Below, one piece after another: positions 21,252 through 32,855 of a stretch of 64,000 nucleotides of DNA (its first letter is position 1; every line of letters starts with the position of its first letter). Below the pieces are notes generated by a model. The model saw nothing but the letters and a program-made list of their open reading frames with translations, was not told where the DNA came from and searched no databases. The position numbers and the translations under genes were made by a program. Source of the stretch: Caenorhabditis remanei (taxonomy: Eukaryota > Nematoda > Chromadorea > Rhabditida > Rhabditidae); NCBI RefSeq assembly GCF_010183535.1, contig NC_071332.1, forward strand, positions 17,856,001 to 17,920,000, written 5' to 3'.

Positions 21252-22323
21252 TATTCTCATTTTTCATTGATTTCCCTATTATCTATACTTGATTCTTTTT
21301 TCATGATAAAACTTTTTTCTGTAGAAACTGACTCTATCATTGTTGTTCGATTGATGTGAAGCGTCGCGGTTGCGTCACGTCTCCCAAAAATCTTGTGTGC
21401 GATAGCTAAGGTTGATTAAATTATTACAGACTTGCAAGATTCCGAGAAAGCTCCGGCCCGGCCCGGCCCGGCCGGCCCGGATTTGAATTTTTGAACTTTT
21501 TTCACTATAAATTTTTGTCCAAAAATTTATTTTCTGAAAATTTTTCATATTTTTCCTCAAGTATATTTTTCAAAACCCTTCGAAACCTACAAAAAATTGT
21601 TCTTAAGAAATATTTTTCAAAAAAATCGGAAAATTTTCGAAAACAAATATTTGAATTTTTTTCAGTACTGAACTTCCGGGCCCACCGGGCCGGGCCGGGC
21701 CGGGCCGGGCCGGGCCCTGGAAATTTTCATTCCGGCCCGGCCCGGCCCGGCCCGTTGCAAGTCTGAATTATTAGGTGGCTATTGTCTACTGGGGCAGGGA
21801 GAAAATTTAATGTTTGTCGATGGGTTTTATTGCCTGTTTGGATGGAAACGTCGAGAGATAAAGACGTGACAGATTGACTCTCCATGACTGTAGACGAAGA
21901 TTGGTGACGTGGCAAATAGCTAATGTCTACTGAGTCAGCGGGGATATTTAATGTTTGTCGATGGGTTTTACTGCTAATTGGATGGAGAGATAATGACGTG
22001 ACAGATGGATGAATTAGACGAGAAAATACCCTCATCCAGCATTAAATATCCCCATTGACACAATACACAGTAGCTATTTGCCACGTCACCAATCTTTGTT
22101 TACGCACACATTATGAACCTTCCAGGACTCCGAGACTTAATGTGTCTGCATGCCACGTCTAATCTGGGAATTTCCTAGGCCTAGAGGTCATCCCTCAAAC
22201 AAAATTAGCTGCGCAGCTCTGCAAAAAAAACCCAATAATTTATGTGATTTAGAAGATTTGATTTTCCAGTTAAAAATATCATTATAATTAAAAGAAATTC
22301 AGAGATTGTGAAACGTGAGAATA
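21252..22323. other. Intergenic between copies G and H
   Basis: Contains a GC-rich foldback (21427-21765) and a long CCACGTCA flanking module (21775-22215), including a GGTGACGTGGCAAATAGC word near 21901. No coding region is supported. Confidence 0.5.
21427..21765. repeat. GGGCC-rich foldback element
   Basis: Ends CAGACTTGCAA...TTGCAAGTCTG are perfect inverted repeats. GGCCC arrays flank an AT-rich core of about 200 bp. At about 21691-21719 five GGG runs separated by CC occur in a row, which meets the simple G-quadruplex pattern. Relatives lie at about 41140-41480, 48680-48960 and 61675-61965, two of them inside introns. Confidence 0.8.
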
Positions 22324-23412
22324 TCAAACATCTTGATCGATTGCACTCCCTCTTGCACAGACTTCCACAACCACATAGTGATCATCATTGGTCAATCCGT
22401 ATACGTTCAACTCAGTCGACTCGTCGATTGAAATTGTTGCACATTCTCTGAATTCTATATGACTGACAGAAATCATTACCCAACTACTCACCTGCCATTT
22501 AACATTGTCTTTCTGGCGTTCATTTCAGAATGAAGAATATCAAGCACATCAAACAACTCCATGGGTACACTGTGTCTTGCCATCAACCTACTTCCAATTG
22601 GTCTATCTGTTCTTTTCGACACTTTGTTACAGTAGTCCGCAATCTCTGTATAGTACATCGATGATTCAATTCGGATGGATTCGCAATTCCATTCAGATAC
22701 TATTTCTGTGTTGATTCTTCCTTTGACATGTACAGGAATTATTACATGTTTTGCCATTTTTAGCTTAAATCATGACTGTATTTTTGATCATTTACGAAGG
22801 TTGTAACTTACAATGTCTTCTCTAACTGTAGTATCTATTTCCACATTTTCAATTGAAATATTTGTTGGGAACCTTGCTGTGAAAGCTGTTCTGAACACAT
22901 CCAAGTTTTTGATTGCAATTGGAATGCATTTCGAAATGAACTCTGGTGCATCCTGAAAATTGTTTTGGATTCAAATGGAGAAAAAAAACACACTCACAAT
23001 CAATTTAACTGTTTTAATGCGTGTCCCCTCTCTGCTTAAATTATACAATAAAAATTTCTCCGCTGCCTGCTCGGGTCCCAAACAGGTGAGCCGGTCAACA
23101 TCTGTTTTCGTTGCACGGTTTACCATACGCATCTGATTTCCCTCACACTTTTCAAAATGAAATTGAAAAGAATCAATATACATGAGGATATCATCTTGCG
23201 CCATACTAAACAGCTTGACTAATTTGAGATGATAAGGCAAAATTTCTTCCATTTTTCTGATTGCTGGGCACATGGCGTAGAAACATTTCCTGAAAGTGGT
23301 ATTTACAACAGAAATTCAGCTTATGCGTGAGAACAACTTACCTCTTTCCAAAACTGATATACTCTAGGACTGCTTTGGCAGACTGATAAGTAAGTGGTTT
23401 GCTTCGAGACAT
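22324..23412 (-). CDS. DUF3557-like tandem-family protein, copy H
   Basis: It starts at 23412 (M-S-R-S-K-P-L-T-Y-Q-S-A-K) and ends at TGA 22326-22324 after A-I-D-Q-D-V. Exon 2 reads C-P-A-I-R-K-M-E-E-I-L-P-Y-H-L-K-L-V; exon 3 begins D-A-P-E-F-I-S-K-C and has extra residues A-F-T before A-R-F-P-T; exon 4 has a shortened start (L-K-M-A-K-H-V-I-I-P-V-H-V). All donors and acceptors are canonical. It is divergent to copy I at 24237 and forms the intact paralogue of the F/G pair. Confidence 0.82.
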
Positions 23413-24236
23413 TTTGGAAACTCTGAAACATTCGAAGTCGGTAAAGAAAGAATAGAAAACAAAATAAGGAAAAAGATCTATCACTTCAGCAAATAATGTG
23501 GCGGACAAGATATTTGCGGGCTCGACAGTCGCCTACCAAAAAATGAAGAAGAGCCCTCAACAAACATAAAAAATTCCCACTGCCAGATTGTGATGACTGA
23601 GTCATTACCACTTCATTACCACGTCACATCGCCATCATCACTATTTTCCTGAACCGCAGTAGAGTCGGGTCGGTAAAAATTCAGAAGTCAGCCAGGTCAA
23701 CTAGAAATGTTAGAAATGAAAAATAAGAACATTGTTGATTTCCTCCTAACTTCATTTACTTAGAAAAAAAAATGACAAGCCATAATCTATTTTTAAACAG
23801 CCATGCCAAGCGGTTGTTTTCCATCACAGTTATGCATCCACGTTATTTAAGAATGTATGGGCATAGCTGAATTGGTTGCTTGTCCGAGATAGCAATTGGA
23901 TAATGAGGAATCAATCAATGTGTGTTGAGAACCTCTATTTGGATGAGAGACCGAGAAATGACGGTGTCGGGGCTGCTGAGTGCACAGAGATCCCGCCCAT
24001 TATGTTATTTGCTTCTGGCAGACAGTGGGTTGGTGACGTGGCAATCAACCAGCACAGAGGGCCATTGGAAGGAAATAACGAGGAATAATGTGGTAGGCGA
24101 TATACTGCCAAGACTGCTTGTTTGCCTGTCTGCCTCATTATTTGTTGAAAACTGAAGTCATACCTCCCTCTCCGTTTTTTTATATTTTCTTTTCTATTCG
24201 TTCTTTACTGACTTCCACTGTTTCAGATTTTCCAAA
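23413..24236. promoter_or_regulatory. Shared intergenic region of divergent pair H/I
   Basis: Collinear with the F/G intergenic region. It reads AATGTGGCGGACAAG near 23498-23512, which is the uninterrupted (empty) form of the retrotransposon target at 15808/19476. TGACGTGGCA is at 24034-24043. Confidence 0.65.
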
Positions 24237-25348
24237 ATGTCTCGAAGCAAACCACTTGCTTATCAGTCTTCGAAAGCAGTTCTCGAGCATATCAGTTTTG
24301 GAAAGAGGTCAGTTTTTTGGCCCAATTGGAGTTGTTATTTTCTATTTCAGGAAGCATTTCTATGCCATATGCCCAGCAATCAGAAAAATGGAAAAAATTT
24401 TGCCTTATCATCTCGAATTAGTTGAGCTGTTTAGTATTGCAGATTGTTTCTTCTTGATTGTGGATTCTTTTAAATTTTGTTTTGGGGAGTATGAGGGAAA
24501 TTGTATAATTATGATAAACCTTTCGACGGCTGCGCTTCGACGGATACGACTTACCTGTTTGGAACCCAAGAAGGCAGTGGAGAAATTTGTATTGTATAAT
24601 TTAAGCAGAGAAGGGACACGCATTAAAACAGTTGACTTGATTGTGAGTGTGTTTCGTTTTTCTTCATTTCAATCCATAACAATCTTCAGACCGGACCAGA
24701 GTTCATTAAGAAATGCATTCCAATTGATATCAAAAACTTGATTGTGAAAGCAACCTCTGAATGGTTTCCCACAAATGTTCCAGTTGAAAATGTGGAAGTA
24801 GATACTGCAGTTCGAGAAGACACTGCAAGTTTTAAGTTTTTAAAATAATAATAACTTTTAGTTATAATTTTAGCTGAAAATGGCGAAACACGTGACTGTG
24901 GAAATTCCGGGGCGTATCACAGAAAGAATCAACACAGGAATAGTATCAGAATGGAATTGTAAATCGATCCGAATTGAGTCGTGGATGAAGAGTGAAGAGG
25001 TTGCGGACTACTGTAACAAAGTATCAAAAAGAACAGATAGACCGATTGGAAGTACATTGAGGGTAAACCACAATTCACCAGTGGAATTCTTGTTTGAAAT
25101 TCTCCATTCTAATATGAATGCCAGAAAAACAGTGTTGAATGGCAGGTGAGTAGTAGGGTATAGAGTGTCGCCTCGCGAGACGGTACTCGCAAAAATCCCG
25201 ATTTTTGCTCAGCCATATAGAATTCAGAAAATGTGCAACAATTTCAATCGACGAGTCGACTGAGTTGAACGTATATGGTTGTAACATTGGTAGTTACTCT
25301 GTGGTTGTGGAAGTGTGTGCGAGTGGAACTGCAGTCGATCAAGTTTGA
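24237..25348 (+). CDS. DUF3557-like tandem-family protein, copy I
   Basis: It starts at 24237 and ends at 25348 after A-V-D-Q-V. Exon 2 has I-C-P-A-I-R-K-M-E-K-I-L-P-Y-H-L; exon 3 reads G-P-E-F-I-K-K-C-I-P-I-D-I-K-N; exon 4 opens L-K-M-A-K-H-V-T-V-E-I-P-G. The exon 3 donor is GC (ACT|GCAAGT at 24825) instead of GT, a rare but usable class. The last intron is longer than in other copies and holds a short 'ctcgcgagacggtactcgc' insertion. Otherwise intact. Confidence 0.8.
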
Positions 25349-25794
25349 TATTCTTATTTTCACTATCTTTGCATTTTATAAAAGTATAATATTGTGTTTA
25401 ACTGGAAAATCAAATCTACCGAATCACATAAAAACTATTATTCTACAGAAACCGTGTTTATTATTTTCTCGTAGAGCGGCGCAGCTAATGTATTCATTGT
25501 TTGAGGAAGACCTCTAGGCCTTAGAGATTCCCAGATATGACGTGGCAACTGTGTGCGTACACTGATATTGGTGACGTGGTAGGTAGCCAAACATAAATGA
25601 GACGGATGGGACCTCCAATGTTTGTGGTAGTCCCTTTTTTGCCTAATTGGAAAAAGACCAGTCAGATTGGCTGCAGGACACACAGTGGTGTTTTCCACTA
25701 TTTTATTTGCTGGGATCATTATTTTTCACTCTTCTTTGCTTTAGTAGTTTCATTAAATCTTATGCCCAATTTGCACTTTTTCAGACTCTTAAAA
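25349..25794. other. Intergenic, inverted CCACGTCA module
   Basis: 25470-25520 carries 'gcgcagctaatgtattcattg', the empty form of the MITE target seen at 30347-30598. Words ATGACGTGGCAACTG and GGTGACGTGGTAGG follow. No gene is seen. Confidence 0.5.
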
Positions 25795-26931
25795 ATGCCT
25801 CGAGACAACCCCCTGACCTACCTGTCTACAGTTGCTGTCTTGGAGTTTGTCAGCTTTGACAAACGGTAATATTTTTCATGAGCAAAATCATTTCAAGTTT
25901 TGAACTTCTTGCAGAAAACAACTACCTATATGCCAAGTGTCCAGCAATTAGAAAAATAGAAGAGAAAATACCGTATCATCTGGAATCGGTTGGATTTTTT
26001 ATCCACTTTCAAAATCATTTCGTTGTAAAATTCCTTTCATTTAGAATCAGTTTTTTTGAGAGTAATGGATGTATGATGAGTATGACAAACTTGTCAACTG
26101 GGAAAACTATCGATCGTGTTATACAAGTCCCACTGGAAGATGCAGCTGAGAAGTTCGCATTGTATAATTTAAGTAGAAAGGGGACTCATATCAAGCGTTT
26201 AGACATGGGTGTGAGTTTGTTTCGTTTTTTTGGTTTGAACTTGTTCTTTCCCATTTTCCAGCCCGGACCGGCTTTCATTGTGAACTGCGTTCCGATTGCT
26301 ATCAAAAACTTGACTGTCAGAAAAGCTTCTGAATCTTCATGGTTCCCAACAGTTAGCCCAATTGAAAATGTAAAAACGGACTGTGCAATCAGAGAAGATA
26401 CTGTAAGTTTTGAGCTCATCAAACTCTAAAAATGTTAAGCCTATTTCAGTTCAAAATGGCAAAACACGTAACAGTACTGATTCCGGGGCCTCGTGCGATA
26501 GGAGTCAACACGGAAGTAATTGCAGAGTGGAATTGTGAATCCATCAAAACTGATGTACCAATGTCAAAGGAAGAGGTCGCGGATTACTGTATCCAAGTAT
26601 TAAAAAGAACGGACAGACCGATTGGAAGCTTGCTGACAGCTTCACTTCGTTACCCAACATATAATGCGTGGTATAATTCCGAGATGACCAGTTCACCAGT
26701 AGAACGGTTGTTCGATTTGCTCCAGTCGAGAATGAAGGCGACAAAAACTGTGTTAAATGAAGAGTGAGTAGTTAGATTCTAGGCGACAACTAAAAAAACT
26801 AATTAAGGCAATGCGCAACTGTTCCAATTGACGTATCAAAAGAGCTCAACATCTACAACTCTAACGAGAATAGGTTAAATTTTGTGATTCATGTCAATGC
26901 GAGAGGAACTGCAATCGATCAAGTTGTTTGA
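25795..26931 (+). CDS. DUF3557-like tandem-family protein, divergent copy J
   Basis: The most diverged member (M-P-R-D-N-P-L-T-Y-L-S-T-V-A-V-L-E-F). Exon 2 has A-K-C-P-A-I-R-K-I-E-E-K-I-P-Y-H-L; exon 4 opens F-K-M-A-K-H-V-T-V-L-I-P-G and contains an insertion of about 19 residues (Y-P-T-Y-N-A-W-Y region). The last exon ends A-I-D-Q-V-V at 26931. The exon 1/2 junction does not keep phase with the usual acceptor at 25914. An alternative acceptor at about 25892 would restore phase but leaves an intron of only 32 nt. Either the start differs (an in-frame ATG lies at 25878) or the copy is frameshifted. Confidence 0.65.
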
Positions 26932-27320
26932 TGTTCATATTTTTCACTGGTCTCCATATAACTTATATTTAATGTTTTTTTAATAAACATTTTTTAGGTG
27001 GAAACTGTCTTAATCATTGCTGTTCGGTTGGTGTGGAGCGTCGCGGGCTGACCGTTTCCCAAAGATATTGTGTGCGTCAGCTGAGGTTGATGAAGTGGTG
27101 AGTAGCTATTGTCTAGAGATCACACCCCTAATGTTATTTTTTCTGACAGACAGTGGGTCGTTGATGTGGCAATAAACCAACACAGAGAACCATTGGAAGG
27201 AAATAGCGAGATCTTGTCCGTGATATTATTTGCTAAGAACTAAAGTGATAGCTCTCTTTCCGTTTTTTCTGTTTGCTATTCTTTTTTTCCATTGACTTCC
27301 ACTGTTTCAGATTTTCCAAA

Positions 27321-28411
27321 ATGTCTCGATGTAAACCACTGGCTTATCAGTCTTCCAAAACTGTTCTTGAGTATATCAGTTTTGGAAAGAGGTTAGTTGT
27401 TTTTAGGCATAAGCCCAATTTCAGTTTTAAATACCAATTTCAGAAAACATTTCTATGCCATCTGTCCCGCAATCAGAAAAATGGAAGAAATTTTGCCTTA
27501 TCACCTCGAATATGTCAAGCTGGAACGTATGAGGCGAGACGATATCATGATGGTGATCGATTCTTTTGGATTTAGTTTTTGGAAGTATGAGGGAAATAAG
27601 ATGCTTATAAATAATCTTTCGACGGTAAAACGTGTTGATCAGCTTACCAGTTTGGGACCCGAGCAGGCAGCGGAGAAATTTTCATTGTATAATTTAAACA
27701 GAAAGGGAACACGAATTAAGAATGTTGAGTTGAATGTGAGTGTGCTCTGTTTTTTTCATTTCAATCTAAAACAATTTTCAGGCCGGACCCTTGTTCATTT
27801 CGAAATTCATTCCAATTGCTATCAAAAACTTGAGTGTGAAAAGAACCGATGCATGGTTCCCAACAAATATTCCAGTTGAACAAGTAAAAGTAGATACTAT
27901 CTTTCGTGAAGACACTGTAAGTATCATGTTTTGAAAATAATCTTAATTTCCATTCATAATTAAAGCTCAAAATGGCGAAGCACGTGACAGTGAAAATTCC
28001 GGTACATATCACAGAAAAAATCAATACAGAAATAGTATCTGAATGGAATTGTGAATCCATCCTAATTGATTCATTGATGCGAAGTGAAGAGATCGCGGAC
28101 TACTGTAACAAAGTATCAAAAAGAACCAATAGGCTCATTGGAAGTAGGTTGATGGCAAATCACTGTTCACCAGTGGAACGCCTGATTGATATTCTTCATT
28201 CTGAAATGAATGCCAGAAAGACAGTCTTGAATGACAGGTGAGTAGTTAAGTCAACATGATTTTTGTCAACTATACAGAATTCAGAAAATGTGCAACAATT
28301 TCAATCGACGAGTCGACTGAATTGAACGTATATCGTTTTTTTGCCGTTAATCGTTTTTTTGTGGTTGTGGAAGTCTGTGTGAGAGGGACTGCACTCGATC
28401 AAGTTGTTTGA
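27321..28411 (+). CDS. DUF3557-like tandem-family protein, copy K
   Basis: It starts at 27321 (M-S-R-C-K-P-L-A-Y-Q-S-S-K) and ends at 28411 after A-L-D-Q-V-V. Exon 2 has I-C-P-A-I-R-K-M; exon 3 begins A-G-P-L-F-I-S-K-F and loses the usual C-I-P cysteine; exon 4 begins L-K-M-A-K-H-V-T-V-K-I-P-V. Splice sites are canonical. The upstream block is shortened and its bZIP-like site is degenerate. Confidence 0.82.
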
Positions 28412-29138
28412 TATTCTATTTTTCACAGGTTTTCCTATAATCTATACTTGATTCTTTTTTACAATAAAACATTTTTATGTACAAATTGTTTTTATCTTTG
28501 CCGTTCGGTTGATGTGGAGCGTCGCGGTTGCTACACGGGCTGGCCTATTCAGAAAGATCTTGTGTGCGTAGACGAAGATTGGTGACGTGGCAAATAGCTA
28601 GTGTCTACTGAGCCAGCGGGGATATTTAATGTTTGTCCATGGGTTTTACTGCTAATTGGATGGAGATATGATGACGTGACAGATGGACGAATTAGACGAG
28701 AAAAGACCCTCAACCAGAATATCCCCATTTACACAATACACAATAGCTACTTGCCACGTTACGATTCTTGGTTTACGCACATAATATGAACCTTCAAGGT
28801 CTCCAAGATACAAATTGTCCGTTTGCCACGTCATGGGAATCTCATAGGTCTAGAGGTCTCCCTCAAACAGGAAATACATTAGCTGCACCACTATGCAAAA
28901 AACCTGACAGCAATCAAAACGGGTTGACACGTCACTAACCCACTGTCTGCCAGAAATAAAAAAACATGATGGGTGAGATCTCTGTGCAGGTGATAATGAC
29001 TGAGCCATGACAGATGATCATTGGCTATTCAGGCGTGACATTATTTGCTGAGAACTAAAGTGATAGCCCTTTCCGTTTTTTTTATATTCAGTTTTCTATT
29101 CTTCCTTTACTGACCTCCACTGTTTCAGATTTTCCAAA
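28412..29138. other. Intergenic between copies K and L
   Basis: CCACGTCA flanking module at 28565-28925, then a rearranged piece of the family upstream block in which 'gggttgacacgtcactaaccc' is inverted relative to other copies. No gene is seen. Confidence 0.5.
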
Positions 29139-30214
29139 ATGTCTCAGAGCAAACCACTGGCTTATCAGTCTTCCAAAGCAGTCCTAGAGTATATCAGTTT
29201 TGGGAAGAGGTCAGTTTTTTATTGCCCACTTTTAGCTGTAAATATCTATTTCAGAAAACATCTCTATGCCATTTGCCCTGCAATCAGAAAAATGGAAGAA
29301 ATTTTGCCTTATCATCTCGAAATAGTCAGACTGGAAACCATGTCGCAAGAAAATATCATGATGATGATCGATTCTTTTTCATTGAGTTTTTTCGAAATTT
29401 ATGAAAGTAAGATGAGTATGAGATACAATTCTACGAGGGCGAAATGTGTTTCTTGGCTTACCAACTTGGGACCGGAGCAAGCAGTGGAGAAGTTTGTATT
29501 GTATCACTTCAGCAGAGAGGGGACACGCATCAAAGAATTTTTGATTAGTGTGAGTGCATTTTGTTTATTTTTTTATTTCAATCTATAACAATTTTCAGAA
29601 AGCACCAGAGTTCATTTCGAAATGCGCTCCAATTGCTATCAAAGAATTGTATGTTGACAGAACCCCTGCATGGTTCCCAACAAATATTCCAATTGAATAT
29701 GTGGCTGTAGATACTACAGTTCGAGAAGACACTGTAAGTTGCAAGTTTGAAAACGATAAATAATACAGTAAACATTTAAGCTCAAAATGGCGAAACACGT
29801 AACAGTTGAGATTCCGAGTTATGCCAATAAAAGAATCAACACAGAAATAGTGTCAGAATGGAATTGTGAATCCATCATAATTGAGTCATCGATGTCCAGT
29901 GAAGAGATTGCTGACTACTGTAACAAGGTATCAAAAAGAACCGATAGACCGATTGGAAGCAGGTTGGATGCAAATCACAGTTCACCAGTGGAACCCCTGT
30001 TTGATCTTCTTCATTCAAAAATGAACGCCAGAAAGGCAATGTTGAATGATAGGTGTGTAGTTGCGTAATGATTTTTGTCAGCCATATAGAATTCAGAAAA
30101 TGTGCAACAATTTCAATCGACGAGTCGACAGAGTTGAACGTATACGGTGATGGCATGTTTAATCCCTATGTGATTGTGGAAGTGTGTGCGAGAGGGACAG
30201 CAATCGATGTTTGA
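29139..30214 (+). CDS. DUF3557-like tandem-family protein, copy L
   Basis: It starts at 29139 (M-S-Q-S-K-P-L-A-Y-Q-S-S-K) and ends at 30214 after T-A-I-D-V. Exon 2 has I-C-P-A-I-R-K-M-E-E-I-L-P-Y-H-L-E-I-V; exon 3 reads K-A-P-E-F-I-S-K-C-A-P-I-A-I-K; exon 4 opens L-K-M-A-K-H-V-T-V-E-I-P-S. The exon 4 donor is GTGTGT. It most resembles copy G, sharing D-S-F-S-L-S-F and the internal M-S-M-R region. Confidence 0.82.
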
Positions 30215-31334
30215 TGTTATGATTCTTTATTATGTCTGACATTATAAAATTATAAAATTGTTTTTAACTGGAAAATAAATCTACCGAATTACATAAAAAT
30301 ATTATTCTACAGAAACCTTGTTTATTATTTTTTGCAGAGAGGCGTAGCTAATCACGATAATTCAAAGTGAACCTATGCAAACGCGCTCTTTTGAGAAAAA
30401 TTTCTTACCTAAATTGTTTTGTTTAAACTGAAAAACTTTGTCAAGAAATAGTTTAAGGAGAAATATTATCGAGAAAGGCCAACTTTTTGAAAAAACAAAA
30501 ATATCAAAAAATTGCAATTTAGGCGTCAAATAATATTACCAAAATGTAGTCTCAACAAAGCGCGTTTGCAAGGTTACGATTGAATTATCGTTGCTAATGT
30601 ATTGATTGTTTGAGGAAGACCTCTAGGCCTAGGAGATTCTCATGACATGGCAAACGGACACTTTGAGTCTCGGAGGCCTTGAAGGTTCATAATGTGTGCA
30701 TAAACAGAGATTGGTGAAGTGGCAAATAGCTATTGTCTATTCCACCAATTGAGATATTTAATGTTTGACAGTGACATTTGTTGCCTATTAAATGGAGACG
30801 TCGAGAAATTATGATGGGGCAGATGGACTGCCCGATTTTCTGAGGGTTTGCAGATTCTACGTGTGTGGGCGTACATATATTGAGATTGGTGACGTGACAG
30901 ATAGTCCTCGACTAATGATGATGTATGGGGCCTCCAATGTTTGTGGAGAAACCTTCTAGAACCCACTGACCATCGGATTACCCCCCGTTCGTCACTTCAT
31001 CATTTCTGTTTCCATCTACCCTAACTCCACAAATATTGGAGGTCCCCTCTGCCACGTCACTAATCCACCCTTGCGCACACACATCTAGAATTTCCATAAT
31101 CTCGGTCGTCTCGGTATTCCGTCCGCCACGTCATTACGACAAACATTCCCACTGTCTTGTTTAGCCCCACGTCACCAACCTACCATTGCTTCCCGAGGCA
31201 ACCGCACTCTGCCGCACTTGTGTTTGCAAGTGCATCTCGTAGCAATCCCCCCTCCCCCTATTACCACTCAATAATTAACTATCCATCCTCTCTTCTATTT
31301 CATTTTTTCATCATTTCCCATTCTTCATTCCAGA
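30215..31334. other. Intergenic: MITE, inverted flanking module, F-box gene promoter
   Basis: MITE at 30353-30592; inverted CCACGTCA module at 30600-30960; further CCACGTCA words at about 31050, 31125 and 31166; a pyrimidine-rich leader precedes the ATG at 31335. Confidence 0.55.
30353..30592. mobile_element. 240-bp MITE with long imperfect inverted ends
   Basis: Left end CACGATAATTCAAAG and right end ATTGAATTATCGTT are inverted, and homology of the ends continues about 40 bp through a GCAAACGCGCT word. GCTAAT flanks both sides (30347-30352 and 30593-30598). The paralogous flank downstream of copy I at 25484-25500 shows the same sequence without the insert. No coding capacity. Confidence 0.8.
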
Positions 31335-32855
31335 ATGACCCATATTCTACAAAACAGTCCTCACGTTTTCCGTACACTCATTCTCTATGAAGCAATCGAT
31401 CAGCTTCCTGCGTTCCATGCCTATATGAATTTTGCTCGAAAAGTTGGAGAGGATGCAATGAGTTATCAGGACTTTGAGTTTTGGTATATGAGGTTTTTGA
31501 GAGGAGAGTATGATATGGATTACGATAGAAGGTAATAATAGGTCAAACTATTTATAGGCTTAGTAACAAGAAAACTATTCCAGCCAGGACCCAAAATGCC
31601 GATCACTGATGAACATGCCACTGGAGATAATAGAAAGAATTACGAGTGATTTCACCAAGAGTCAAAGGTAAATTTCTTATAAGGAATCCATTAAATCATG
31701 AATTATTTTTCAGAATGAATTTCCGAAAAGTGTGTCGAAGCTTCCGAATCATCATGGATATGAAGCCACCTACACCTCTTAAAAAAATCCTAGTCAGATT
31801 TGAAGCGGATTTCAGCCAACTCTGGCTAGATGATGGAACACGCAGACCAGATCGATACATTAATTGGTACGGTACTCCAGATGAAGAAGCAAATAGAGAG
31901 TTTGATAATTACGCGATTCGTTATATGTCAAACGCATATTGCTGGAATCAAGAAGACGTGCAAGAAGGAGATTGTAAAGTGTCAAGAGGATATCGGGCAA
32001 ACATTCTGAAGAACACGAATCACTGGGAACTCGCAATAAATGACTTGACAACGGCGTTAAAAGATCAGAAAGCTGTTCTGGATGAGATCATGATTGAGAA
32101 CAAGTCATTGGATAATTTTGGAGAGCTTGAGCCCAAATTGAAGGCTCTGACCGGAAAAGTTTTAGTAAAAAAGTTGAAAATAGTAACAAACTATTCCAAT
32201 GAAGAAGCCATGATCTTGCCATACATCGCCCCGGAGCACATTGAGGAGGTGGAGATTGAAATGAGAGATCGAAAGTTTGGACAGAGATCGAGAGGAGAGA
32301 AAAGAAAGAGGATTCAGAAGATTGTGGAGACGGAGCTCTGGAAGAGAGCAGAAATTCGGACGCTGCATTGCCACTCGAAGACTGCTTTTCCTTTGGATAC
32401 ATTGATGGACTTCACAAAGTTTAATCTGCGATTGGAGCATTTCAATAGCTCGCCAAATTCGCTTCTACGGACTGTTCAGGTGTGTTATTATGCTTAATAG
32501 GCTCCTCCCACTTCAGCAAGCTGTATTTTGCTCATAAAGACAGAAAATTGCAAAGATTTTCTAATACTTTATTTCCAAGCTTTATTTTCATATTAGTACA
32601 TCCCTTTGCCATACTTAAATTCCATTTCAGACTCTCATCACGTCACCCGTCCTCGAATGTGTAAGACTGGGCAGTTCATCTTACCCGTCTTATCCGATGC
32701 GAGCCAAAGTGCTAGATGCCATAGGTGCGACAGAAATCGATAATTCGACCCACCGTGTTAGGATACCCAATAACCAAGAGTTTTTTGAGATCAAGTTTGA
32801 TTACAACGACAAGCTTTCATTTTTCAACATCATCAGAATCAATGTTCAAAACTGA
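31335..32855 (+). CDS. F-box A (FBXA) family protein with FTH/DUF38-type C-terminus
   Basis: Probably a substrate-recruiting subunit of SCF (Skp1-Cul1-F-box) ubiquitin ligase. Exons 31335-31531, 31584-31667, 31714-32479 and 32631-32855 keep phase and give 423 aa. Residues 1-65 form the helix-turn-helix-like leader typical of FBXA proteins (V-G-E-D-A-M-S-Y-Q-D-F-E-F-W-Y, then D-Y-D-R). Exon 2 and early exon 3 form the F-box (M-N-M-P-L-E-I-I-E-R-I-T then R-K-V-C-R-S-F-R). The rest is the long FTH-type region expected to bind substrate. Exon 2 is easily missed because it is only open in the spliced phase. Intact. Confidence 0.88.
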
